This document shows positions 43,441 through 57,241 of a stretch of DNA of 64,000 nt, piece after piece (the first letter of the stretch is position 1; every line of letters begins with the position of its first letter). A program made the position numbers and the translations under genes. The stretch is from assembly GCA_947311845.1 (NCBI GenBank), contig CAMZMU010000096.1, positions 18,081,833 to 18,145,832 of the forward strand, written 5' to 3'. This stretch comes from Poa pratensis (Eukaryota > Streptophyta > Magnoliopsida > Poales > Poaceae). The notes under the pieces were generated by a model. That model searched no databases and was not told the origin of the DNA. It saw only the letters and a program-made list of their open reading frames with translations.

Positions 43441-44546
43441 TTTATTTTTTTCCAATACCCAGATTGCCAAGACTATACCGCTACATAAGCCTACTAAAAC
43501 TTCTGGGCCCCCCAGATTCATAGAAGGAAGACAGTCAAGTTCATTTTCTACCAATGAGCAGAAACTCTGGTGTAAAATGTGGAGAGTTAAAATACCTAGC
43601 AAAATCCGTGTCTTCCTGTGGGGATTAGCTCATCAAAGCATCCCAACCAACTCGGTTAGGCATCACCGAAATATGGCTGTTACTCCTGAGTGCACCTTCT
43701 GTCATGCTTCAGAGGACGACTGGAGGCACTCCTTGTTGGATTGTGCAATGTCTCGTAGTGTTTGGGCCCTCCAAGATGTAGAATTGGTTGAGCATATTTC
43801 AGTTAATTAGTGCCGAGATGCTAAAGAATGGATTTTCTTTTTGATTGAGTCTTTATCTCATACTCAGTTAATTCAAACAGAAACAGTGGTCACACTGTGG
43901 GCTATTTGGTCAGCTCGGCGCAAGGCAATCCATGAACAAATTTTTCAGAGCCCGTTCTCGATTTTTAATTTTTTTGAAAACTTCATATTAGACCTGAATT
44001 TGGTAGCCTCACCAGTGCGGATAAGGACTGCAGCACAACCTGTTCGTGTGGTGGCTCCTAGATGGATTGCCCCTAGTGGAGATTATGCAAAAATAAATGT
44101 AGATGTTGTTGTTTCTCGGTCTGACAACCGCGGTGTTGTGGCTGCTATATGCCGAAGCAGTGATGGAAGTCAGCTCTAGCTTGTCCAGGAATTTCGGATC
44201 CTGAAACGTTGGAGGCCATTGCCTGTAGGGAAGGCCTAGCTTTGGCTGCTGACCTTCAGTTATTAAGGTGCTGACTTCTGACTGCTTGGAGGTGATAAAG
44301 GCTATGCGGAATAATTATCTCCCGAGATATGCTAGTGTGCTTAGAGAAATTAGCACTAGAAAAGAAGCCTTTGTGTTGGCTGATTTTATTCATGAAGGAA
44401 CAGCATCAAATGTTCAGGCTCATGATTTAGCTCGTAGCTCTCTAGATTTAGTGCATGGGCGCCGGTTATGGCTGCTGCAATCTCCTGATATTTCTATTGT
44501 ACACATGGTTATTGATTAATAAAGAGAACTTTGCCTCTAAAAAACA
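43440..44546 (+). mobile_element. LINE 3' fragment with zinc-binding and RNase H remnants
   Basis: Plus-strand pieces: WRVKIPSKIRVFLWGLAHQS, CTFCHASEDDWRHSLLDC (zinc-binding region), then WAIWSARRKAIHE, WIAPSGDYAKINVD (start of an RNase H fold with its first Asp) and ending near IVHMVID, followed by AATAAAGAGAAC and an A-rich tail. Frameshifts and stops (43807-43809, 44177-44179) show it is dead. It differs from the other LINEs here in having an RNase H part. Confidence 0.8.
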
Positions 44547-45900
44547 TAACACTTACTGTCGCAATACCAAAACATGTTTTTTCTATGACCCTAGCTCAGG
44601 TGCTATAGTTTAAAAAATGTGGGAACTTCTAGTTAGTAAAATGAAATCAAGATAAAAAAAATTATTTAAAAAATGACAACAACTATTTGAAAGCAAATAA
44701 TCATTAAAACACTATAATAAGAAATACGTATGAATATGTAAGTCCGAGCATTTTAAAATTCAAAGTCAATTAAAAGATATTTTTAAAATTTAATGTTTCA
44801 AACTTTATCGTGGAGCTTTCATCAATTCCTTTGTTTCACATAAATACTTTTGGTTTCCCCTTTTTTCTACATTTGTGGTGCCTTTTGCACTATTATTTAT
44901 ACTCTTAAACATTCTAGTATGAGTAATATTTCTGCTTTTTAGTTAATTGCAGAATTTATGACCTTAATGAATTGCTCAACCTTTCCTTTATTTTAGAATT
45001 ATATTTCATCTTTCTAACTTATTTATTTCGGTAAAAGACAAACTTTCCACCTCGTGCGAAGTACCATAACGATTAGGACTCGCCTCCGATGGCAAAAAAG
45101 AAGCCCAGTCCATGGCCGCCATATTCTGCTTCTAGCATTTCTCAATCCGTTTAATTAGCCGCTCTGGATGTCTCATGTAATGCCGATCGATGAATGTGCC
45201 GGTGTTGGCGACAAGTTTCACATCGACATGGGAGAGGTTGTACGCAACGTTGACGCGTCCTCATCTTTGCTTTCTGATAAGAGGGACACAGGAGTCACCT
45301 CTTATAGTCAGGGGGGAGGCGGGGGGCATAGTCGAGACTTGCTTTTAGAATTGTTGAAAGATCAATTTTAAAATCAACACTTTTCTTCTCATACTTAGTG
45401 AGTCGTAGGAGACCCTCCTGTTCCAACTCCCATCCAACTAGCAAATGAAATGAAACTTTAGTTACACCTCTTGACATGTATAAACGTGCCCCGTGAGATT
45501 TTTAAGAATTTAATTAGACTATGGACCAAAACCCACTAGCAAATTCCAACACGGGAGCTGACGAAGGCGTGGTCTTCCCTCGACAACCTTCATCGGAGCG
45601 GTGCCTGTGGCCTTGACGTTTAAGATGCGTTTCTTGCTTGTTTTTCTCATTGCTATGTATCTACATTTTGTCACTTTAATAGTTAAAGCTGGTTGTAACA
45701 TGTCTTGATCTAAAAAACACCACCAGATCAGTCTGGCCTCGATTAGATTTCCATTTGGTACCAGCATATAGTCCCCGTCCGCTGCCAATTCAAGCGAAAA
45801 ATTGTGATTTTCTTCACGAAGCACAACACCGGTAGAAAGAAACATTATCCTCGCAAGATTTGAGCGAAAACAGGAACGCAAACATACAAGCGCATAGGCT
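44547..45900. other. AT-rich intergenic; distal upstream region of SCPL gene 5
   Basis: No gene seen in 44547-45650. From about 45700 similarity to the gene 4 upstream region begins and runs to about 45920. Confidence 0.45.
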
Positions 45901-45919
45901 CAGCTGTGTAGAAAGATAA

Positions 45920-48343
<2,424 letters not shown>

Positions 48344-49184
48344 TCCATAACAATTGCTACGATCGTGAAAATGGAGTTGCAATGAGCTGATTATGTTTTA
48401 CTTCGATGGATTATTTTCTCAGTACACCCCATCAATATATTGAAAAGGGCATTTTGTACCTTCTTTAGTATGTTTTGAGTTAAGTCTAGAATTTCAATTA
48501 GGCCATTTCTATAGCTCCAGTGAGGCCCACAGCCCAGAGCGTTCTCAAAATCCAGGCTGCAGGTTATGGTTACTCTATGCAAAAAAAGTGTTGTGATCCG
48601 GAAAAAAAAAAGTGTTGCGGTTAGGCCATGCGTGCCGATCTATCTATTAATCAGTGGCACAGCAAAGCCCTGCATCTATACTCTCAATAAAACATGTGAA
48701 GTCTGTATATGTTGCATTAGCTCCAGCAGACTTCCACTTGGCACTCGTATTTGAAATGGAAATTTCCTCGAGACCATACCATAGATCTCACCAAAACATA
48801 TATCTGGAGGCTGGGGCACACATTACATACAAAATTGCCATTGATTACCTTCCAAATCATCGATGTAAACAAGACAAGTGCGTATTAAATACCGGCTAAA
48901 ACCCTGCATTACAAGGATAACTAACGGCTTAAGCGTGTCCCTTTCCCTGTCAATACCCGGCTGCCCGTCAATTCAAACCAATCACGGGCGTCTTGATGGA
49001 TCATAACATTGGCGCAAATAAAACAGTGATCCTCCTCACAATGTTTAAACCGAAACAAGAACATAAACATAAAAGCTCGTAGCTGCAATCTTGTAACCTT
49101 ATTCACTGTTCTTGCCTATAAGATACAAATGAAAGAATCCGAAATTTCTTGCTGCAAACTTCTCTCTTCCCCACCCCCTGCGCC
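48344..49184. other. 3' flank of gene 5 and upstream region of gene 6
   Basis: No gene. Blocks shared with the gene 4 upstream region (CTTGGCACTCGTATTTGAAA near 48735; GTCAATTCAAACCAATC near 48967) show that the duplicated unit begins about 48650. Confidence 0.5.
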
Positions 49185-49192
49185 TATATAAA
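49185..49192 (+). promoter_or_regulatory. TATA box of SCPL pseudogene 6
   Basis: GCCTATATAAACCCTGCATG, about 70 bp before the ATG at 49260, same context as in gene 4. Confidence 0.65.
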
Positions 49193-49211
49193 CCCTGCAT
49201 GGCAATGATAA

Positions 49212-49646
<435 letters not shown>

Positions 49647-49969
49647 TAGAATTTTACCACTGATGACCGAATAGTAGTGAGAAGTGGCGGTTGCATAGCT
49701 GCAAATTGCTTTTTTCTTGAAAAATTGGTAGTTGATCACGTTAGAGATGTCTATGTGCAGGGCCAGGATGCTCATCACTTGGCTACGGGGCAATGCAAGA
49801 ACTCGGCCCGTTCCGTGTATCCGAAGACAACAAGACGCTCATTAGGAACGCGAACGCCTGGAACAACGGTAACCCATGGCTTTAACCCGTTAACTCTTCC
49901 ACTTTTGGCTCTCCCTTAGTCTGCTCGCTAGAGGACTGATGATTTTCTATTAAAAATGGCAGTGGCTAA

Positions 49970-50308
<339 letters not shown>

Positions 50309-50534
50309 TGAATAATTGCTCTCTTTGTTGTTGAAGGTTGGAAATCCATATCTTGATGCAAATAGGAACATTAAGGGGGCGCTCGACTACCTCTGGACCC
50401 ATGCGGTGATGTCCGACGAGGTGTATGAGAATGTCACCGAGAACTGCGACTTCGACAGCATGAGTGATACAGTCTCAGACACAGCATGCCGTGGTGCTTT
50501 GGATGGGTTCGACGAAGGTCATATTAGTGCATAC

Positions 50535-50621
50535 TGTTAGGAATGAACAACTGTATTCCAAAGGGGCCAAAGGCCAGTACATATACATGTGTACAGTAAA
50601 CGGTGAACAGTAATCTATACA
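50535..50621 (-). repeat. 3' LTR of the Copia element
   Basis: Plus-strand ends TGTTAGGAATG and TCTATACA. It is followed internally by TATCTAACA and CCCCCC, i.e. polypurine tract GAGTTTGAGGGGGG on the coding strand with nine extra bases before the LTR. Confidence 0.9.
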
Positions 50622-50652
50622 TATCTAACACCCCCCTCAAACTCATGGTGGG

Positions 50653-53600
50653 TCAACAACACTGAGTTTGGAGAGAAAACCCATGCTGCGCTCGAGTCTG
50701 TGCCTTCGTGAAGAAATCCGCCAGCTGTAACTCGGAGGGCACATAGTGAAGAGCAAGAATCTGATCCTGCACAGCAGCACGCACAAAGGAGGCATCCACG
50801 CCGATGTGCTTGGTGAGCTCATGCTTCACCGGGTCACGCGCAATGCTGATGGCACCTGTACTGTCTGACAATAGAGAAGTCGGTGCAGCAGCAGAAACAC
50901 CAAAGTCTGCTAGCAACCATCGCAACCAGGTCACCTCAGCCGTCAACATAGCCATCGCTCGCAACTCAGCCTCTGCACTGGAGCGGGAAACTGCCTTCTG
51001 TTTCTTCGTCTTCCAGGCAATGAGAGATCCTCCAAGAAAAACACAATAGGCAGACAGCGAGCGGCGATCAGAAGGATCACTGGCCCACGTAGCATCAGAG
51101 TAGGCCTGGAGCTGGAGAGAGCTGGAGCGAGGAAAGAAAAGGCGGCGAGAGATCGTGCCACGAAGATATCGTAGAACACGGAGAAGGTGACTATAGTGGA
51201 CAGAACTGGGAGCAGATACGAACTGACTCAGAATGTGGACAGGATATGATATGTCTGGACGAGTGACAGCCAGATAGACAAGACTCCCAACAAGATGGCG
51301 ATAGCGTGTCGGGTCTGTGAGGGGATCACCATCGGTAGCACGAAGCTGAACATTGAGCTCCATAGGAGTCTCAGCAGTGCACTCATCACCAAGAGCGGCG
51401 CGAGCAAGAAGATCCTGAATATATTTTTCTTGGGAGATGTAGAAGCCATCAGAAGTCGAAGAAACCTCAATCCCAAGAAAATAGCGAAGAGGACCAAGAT
51501 CTGACATCAGGAACTGCTCACGGAGGCGGGCCTTAACAAAGGCAATATACTCAGAGTCATCGCCAGTAATGATCATGTCATCAACATATAAGAGGAGGAG
51601 CGTCCGACCACGAGGTGAGGTGTGGACAAACAGCGCAGGGTCATGGTCGCTAGGCACAAACCAGCGGCAGTCACCACAGAAGCGAAACGCTCAAACCAGG
51701 CGCGAGGGGCTTGTTTAAGGCCATAGAGAGAGCGCCGAAGACGGCAAACCATACCATCAGGAACAGAGTACCCCGGTGGTGGCTGCATATAAACCTCCTC
51801 ACGCAACTCACCATTGAGAAAGGCATTCTGGACGTCAAGCTGAGACACAGACCAATGACGAACAGAAGCCACAGCGAGAAGAGTGCGAACAGTGGTCATG
51901 TGGGCAACAGGAGCGAATGTCTCATCATAATCGCGTCCCTGCTCCTGCTGAAAGCCACGAGCCACAAGACGAGCTTTGTAACGCTCAAGAGAACCATCGG
52001 AGCGAGTCTTGATCTTATAGACCCACTTGCAAGTGATGGGACGAACACCGGGAGGAGGGGAAACAAGATCCCATGTGCCAGTGCGCTCAAGTGCAGCAAT
52101 CTCCTCAGCCATCGCAAGCTGCCATTCAGACTGAGCCATGGCATCCCGATAGGAAGTGGGCTCAACAGCAGCAGAAAGACCGTACTGGGAAGGAGAATAG
52201 CGATCAGGAGACCGTAAGGAAGGACGAGAACGAAGGTTATGAACCGGTGTAGACGGGGAAGGTGGCGCTCCGGAAGTAGAGGGTATGTCAGAGGAATCAT
52301 CCACAGCACGAGGACGACGAGTGTAGTGGAGAGGAAAGGGAGAAAGGGGAGGACACGCCGGAGCGGTAGGTGGAGAGGCAGGTGACGAGGGAGGAGAGGA
52401 GGAAGGAGGGGAGGGTGGTGTCGGAGGTGTATCAGAAACCGTGGGACTCGGCGGAGGTGGAGGTGGAGGAGGAACAATAGGCACAGAGGGAGATGTGTCG
52501 GGGAGTATAAGGAAGGAGAGATCGTCAACTGAAAAAGGGGTGTAGGACGCGGATAGTATGGACGAGACTCATCAAAAGTCACATCACGTGAAATACGCAG
52601 ACGACGACCAACAGGATCCCAACATCGGTAACCCTTGTGCTCATCACTGTAGCCGAGAAAGACACACTCAACCGACTGAGCAGTCAGTTTGGTGCGTTCT
52701 CGCGGAGCAAGAAGAACATAGCACACACACCCAAACAGACGAAGAGCGGAGTAGTCAGGAGAATGACCAGAGAGACGCTCCATAGGAATACCACCCTGTA
52801 AGGCAGCCGAAGGCTGGATGTTGATAAGATAGGTGGACGCGGAAATAGCCTCAGCCCAAAAGTGGGGAGGAAGAGAGGCGCGATCATCATCGCACGAGTC
52901 GTCTCAAGCAGGTGGCGATGCTTGCGCTCAGCAACACCATTCTGAGCATGGGCACCAGGACAAGAGAACTGGGCAAGAGTACCCTGCTCGGCAAGAAAAC
53001 CACGCAACATCTGGGAGATATACTCACCAGCCGAGTCAGCACGAAAAACACGGATGGGCGTGGAAAACTGGGTGTGAACCATGGCAGCAAATCGCTTGTA
53101 TATGGAGAGAACCTCACTGCGAGATTTCATCAAATAGAGCCAAGTATAGCGAGAGAAGTCATCAATAAAAAGAACATAGTAGCGATGACCCCTTTCGAAT
53201 CAAAGGGAGCAGGACCCCATACATCAGAATGTACTAAGTCGAAAGGACTGAGAGACTGACTCACTAGTAGGATAGGTAACTGAGTCTGTTTGCCAAGTCT
53301 ACAACCATTACAATGTAAAGAAACATCACCAGAGACAGACCCTAAAACACCTTGGCGCACTAATGAAGACAAGCGAGAGCCACAAATATGACCAAGTCGA
53401 TGATGCCACTGCTGGAAGGACGCAGAAGAGGAGGCAGCAAGAGCATGAGAACTGGCGGTGTGGTGGCAGCGGAAGGAACACGAAGCCAGTCAACCTCCCA
53501 AAGGCCCTGAGCATCATGGCGCCGAGGGCCAGCTCCAACTAGAGCCTTGGTGCGACGATCCTGAACAGAGCAAGAGTCGGGATCAAGAATGACACGACAA

Positions 53601-53850
53601 CCAGAATCAGCAAGTTGAGCAGCAGAGAAAAGATTCATGGTAAGACGAGGAACATGAGAAACACCAGGAACAGAGAAAGACGAAGTAGAAAGAGTGCCAC
53701 GACTAGCAACAGGAAGCGGTGTGCCGTCGGCAGTAAGAACATTGACAGGAGAATCAAGAGGTCGAAGAGAAGACAGAGCAGAAGAATCAGAAGACATGTG
53801 AAAGGAAGCTCCAGAATCCAGAACCCACGGAGATGTACCTGACTGTGTAG
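50653..53850 (-). pseudogene. Copia pol: protease, integrase, reverse transcriptase and RNase H
   Basis: Right to left: protease motif WVLDSGASFHM (about 53830-53790), a zinc-like [11 protein letters not shown] block and integrase piece ending [16 protein letters not shown] (53370-52860), then [16 protein letters not shown], reverse transcriptase [32 protein letters not shown] and YVDDMIITGDD (52220-51550), and RNase H YSDATWASDPSDRRS with the KHIGVD block, ending at the stop at 50653. Frameshifts occur in integrase (about 52870 and 53160), between integrase and reverse transcriptase, and near 51660, so no full polyprotein can be made. Confidence 0.9.
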
Positions 53851-53915
53851 GCGGTGGTGGAGAAGTAGCAGTAGTGGAAGCAGTCAGCGAGGCAATGGTG
53901 CCCGTTGAAGAAGAG

Positions 53916-55416
53916 TAGGGCTGGAATCGAGCCGAGCCGAGCCGGCTCGAGGCTCGGCTCGGTCAGGCTCGGAAAAACTCGAGCCGAGCCAGGCTCGGCT
54001 TGTCTCTAAAAAGTTCCTGGAAAATGGGCTCGAGGCTCGGCTCGACAAGCTCGAGGCTCGGCTCGGCCGGCTCGCGAGCCATAGCATCTTTTTTTTTAAC
54101 ATGAATCGATCAAAGACAAAGAAAAGACTGCCCGTTGACTCGCACTCGTTCCCCATCCCCATCGGCCATCGACGACCATCGTTCCCCATCGCGCTCGCTA
54201 GGGCTACCCCGCCGCCGGCCGCCACCACCGCCGCCGACGCCGGCCGCCACCACCGCCGGCCACTTCCCATGGATCTCCGCCTCCCCCGTAGCTCGCCTGG
54301 CCCTGGGTAGTGAAGACGTTGAAGGTCCGCCGTCCATCGATCCAGGATGCCGTCCATCGATCCAGGATGCCGTCCATCGATCCAGGACGCGCTGTCGCCG
54401 TGCTTCCAGTCCAGTGGCGGCAAGCGTCCTCTGTCCTCGTCCATCGATCCAGGACGCCGGGATCCCTTCTCCGTTCCTGCTCCCCATCCCCTACCCTCTA
54501 CTACTCCCGTGGCCTCTCCAGCCCTGACCGGACGCAGCCTCGACCGGCCGTCAGCCTCGACCGGCCGTCAGCCCCGACCGGCAGCAGCTCCAACCTGCAG
54601 CGGCCGTCACCGCAGCCACCGCATGCCGGGATCCCGTCGCTGTTCCTGCTCCCCATCCCCTCCGCTCGCTGCTCCCCATCACCGCTCCACCCCTAACTGG
54701 CCGCAGCCCCGACCGGCAGCAGCTCCGACCTGCAGCGGCCATCACCGTCGCCTCCCCAAGCTTCTCTTCGATGGCTTCACCAGCTAGCATGTACCATCTC
54801 CCCTTTCTCTTCTACGTTTCTCGGCTGCAAGAAATTTTGTATGTGCTGGCCCGATCGGCAGATTTCATTGTTGTGCTTGATTTGCTCGCTAGTAGGATAG
54901 CTGTGGTGTGTGACTGTCATTTGTCTTGTCACGTGTAGCTGCAAATTGCCATATTGTGTGGCTGCATATTGCTGCCATTTATATTGTCATGTGTGGTTTC
55001 ATATTGTCACATCTGTGGCTGTCATTTAGTTTTTCACATATATTGTTGTCACATGTGTGGCTGTCATTTAGTATATTACATAGCTAGGAGTATGGTAATG
55101 TTGAACTATGCACGTGTTTGTGGTTGAACTTTTATTTCTGTTATGCTTAGTTGATGCTTTGTGAAACTTGTTACACTATCTATTGTTGATTATAATTGTC
55201 AATTGTTACATATTTGGCAAAAGTCATGTCAATTTTTTTTATTTCATCGAGCCTTCGAGCCGGCTTGCGAGCTTCACCGAGCCGGCTTGTCGAGCCTCGA
55301 GCCTTGTTTGGAAGGTCTAGGCTTGGCTTGCACCACCTTCGAGCCGAGCCCGGCCCGAGCCGAGCCTTGTCGAGCCCGAGCCGAGCCTCGAGCCTCGAGC
55401 TTCAGGTCCAGTCCTA
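53916..55416. mobile_element. hAT element nested in the Copia element
   Basis: 1501 bp with ends TAGGGCTGGAATCGAGCC and (reverse complement) TAGGACTGGACCTGAAGC, and an exact 8-bp duplication AAGAAGAG at 53908-53915 and 55417-55424. Subterminal regions are packed with GAGCCGAGCC/GGCTCGGCTC repeats. The GC-rich centre has four or five near-copies of CCGTCCATCGATCCAGGATG at 54325-54460. No transposase. Confidence 0.9.
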
Positions 55417-55424
55417 AAGAAGAG

Positions 55425-56482
55425 TCAGAGGAAGCCAGCATACGCTTGAGCTGGGCAATATCCTAGGCTGTGAAGGACTGTGCAGATGGAGGCGCACGAA
55501 CCGCAGGAGAGGAGCGACCCATGTCACGCTGCTTCTTGAAACAATCAGACTCTGGATGGCCCGGCTTCTTGCAGTAGTCGCAGAACATGTGAGAGCGAGG
55601 CCGACCCCCCCCCCCCCCTGCTGAGGGCCGCCCGCCCACCCCCCGTGAAGGAGTGGGTAGCAGCGGTGGAACAGACGACACCGGAGCGCGGGCAGCAAGC
55701 ACAGTGGGAACCACAAGCAGTCCAACAGAACGGAGGCGAGTCTCCTCAGCGCGAAGCTCTGCAAGTACCTCTGAGATGGGAACACGTCGACCACGGGCAA
55801 GTGTGAACGCCGAGGCTCAAACTCGGGACGCAGGCGAGACAAGAACTCATGGACACGCTGAAACTCCAAGTCTGACCTCACTGTCTGACAGCATCGACAA
55901 GTACCGCAAACAACAGTCCTCAGAGAGTCGAGCTGACGCCAGATGGCAGAGCACTGTGTGTAGAACTGATCAACAGTAGAGTCACCCTGTTGAAGATCAT
56001 GCTCCTCACGCACCACAGACAGGTAGAGAGCATCACCAGAGGGCTGATAGCGCTGACAAAGATAAGTCCACATCGCAGCAGTGGTGCCCAATCCCATAAA
56101 CTCAGAAGCAAACTGGGGTAGAACACTAACAGTGAGGACAACAGCAGCACGAGCATCATCATTGCACCACTGAATGTAAACAGACAGAGCATCCCGATAA
56201 ATAGAGAGAGAGTCCGAGTAGGCTTGAACTGCAAGATCATCAGCATCCTTGGCGGCAGCACGATCAGCGTCAGAAGCATCAGCAGCAAGAGCGGGTGGCA
56301 CCGGTGGAGTAGGAGCCACAGGAGCAACGGGGCACGGCGGACAGGAGACCTCGCCAGAGAGAACGCCCCACAACAGGAGGCCGCGCATGTGGATGCGCAT
56401 AAAAAACCACAAACTCGGCGTAATTGGTGTCGTCAAAGATCACGGAGCACTGAGGAACAGCAACATAGCCCGACGGAGACAT
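55425..56482 (-). pseudogene. Copia gag with zinc knuckle
   Basis: The start MSPSGYVAVPQCSVIFDDTN is at 56482; after a frameshift near 56410 the gag core follows (RDALSVYIQWCNDDARAAVV, YLCQRYQPSGDALYL, DQFYTQCSAIWRQLDSL). A knuckle CDYCKKPGHPESDC lies at about 55580-55540 in another frame. The end is cut from the protease by the hAT insertion at 55417. Confidence 0.85.
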
Positions 56483-57039
56483 CGCGGGCTCTCTGGTTTT
56501 TTTTTTTTTGAAGTCAAAGGAGAGAGAATCTGGATCACAGCTCAACCTCACCAGCCCGATGCATACAGAAGGCAGCACTTGAGCGCACAGCAGCGGCCGG
56601 CCTTAGGCGGCGGCTGGAGGCAGGGGCAGGCCGGAGGGCGGCGGCCGGAGCAGCAGGTCAGCCGGAGTCGGGCAGAGCAGCACGGCGGACGGCGGCCGGC
56701 GACGGGCGATGACGGCGACGGCCTCGACGAGCGGCAGCAGGTCGGCGACGGCCGTGACGGACGGCCGCAGGCCGGCGGCGGCCGGAGGGCAGGCCGCAGG
56801 CCGCGTATGGCGGCGACGGCGCGAGCACAGCAACGACCGGCCAGAAATTGCCAGCAGCAACACGGCAGCCCGTGTGGACAGCGGCGGCGACACAGCAGGC
56901 CGTGAATGGCGGCGGTGATGCAGCAGGGTCGGGAACGGCGGCGACGACGCGGCAGGCCGGAGACGGCGGCAGCGGCGCGGCAGGCCGGCGACGGAGACAG
57001 CCCGGAGTTGCTACGGGTGGGGAGGAGGAGAGCACCTTT

Positions 57040-57051
57040 GCTCTGATACCA
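57040..57051 (-). other. Primer-binding site of the Copia element (initiator tRNA-Met type)
   Basis: On the minus strand TGGTATCAGAGC follows the 5' LTR directly; this is the standard plant Copia site for initiator methionine tRNA. Confidence 0.9.
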
Positions 57052-57138
57052 TGTTAGGAATGAACAACTGTATTCCAAAGGGGCCAAAGGCCAGTACATA
57101 TACATGTGTACAGTAAACGGTGAACAGTAATCTATACA
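57052..57138 (-). repeat. 5' LTR of the Copia element
   Basis: Identical over 87 bp to the left LTR. It starts TGTATAGATT on the coding strand, directly at the CATAC duplication. Confidence 0.9.
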
Positions 57139-57241
57139 CATACAACATATACGCCGGTTTGCATTCACGCCTCCAATGGAGCGCATTACCCCAGTGGCTA
57201 CGTAAGACAACAACTCCTGTTCTTTTCCCAACGCACAACCA

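Larger units (their letters stand above)
50535..57138 (-). mobile_element. Copia LTR retrotransposon in exon 4 of SCPL gene 6
   Basis: Two identical 87-bp LTRs (50535-50621, 57052-57138), 5-bp duplication CATAC at 50530-50534 and 57139-57143, a primer-binding site next to the right LTR and a polypurine tract next to the left. Coding order on the minus strand is gag, protease, integrase, reverse transcriptase, RNase H, the Copia order. The element has frameshifts and carries its own 1.5-kb hAT insertion between gag and protease. The GC-rich 56490-57039 is the untranslated leader. Confidence 0.95.

Noticed and set aside
54101..54787. Coding frames of 70-146 residues in the hAT element inside the Copia element
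   Set aside because: Made of tandem repeats (Pro-Ser-Ile-Asp-Pro-Gly units) and GC-rich filler; no transposase or host protein motif.
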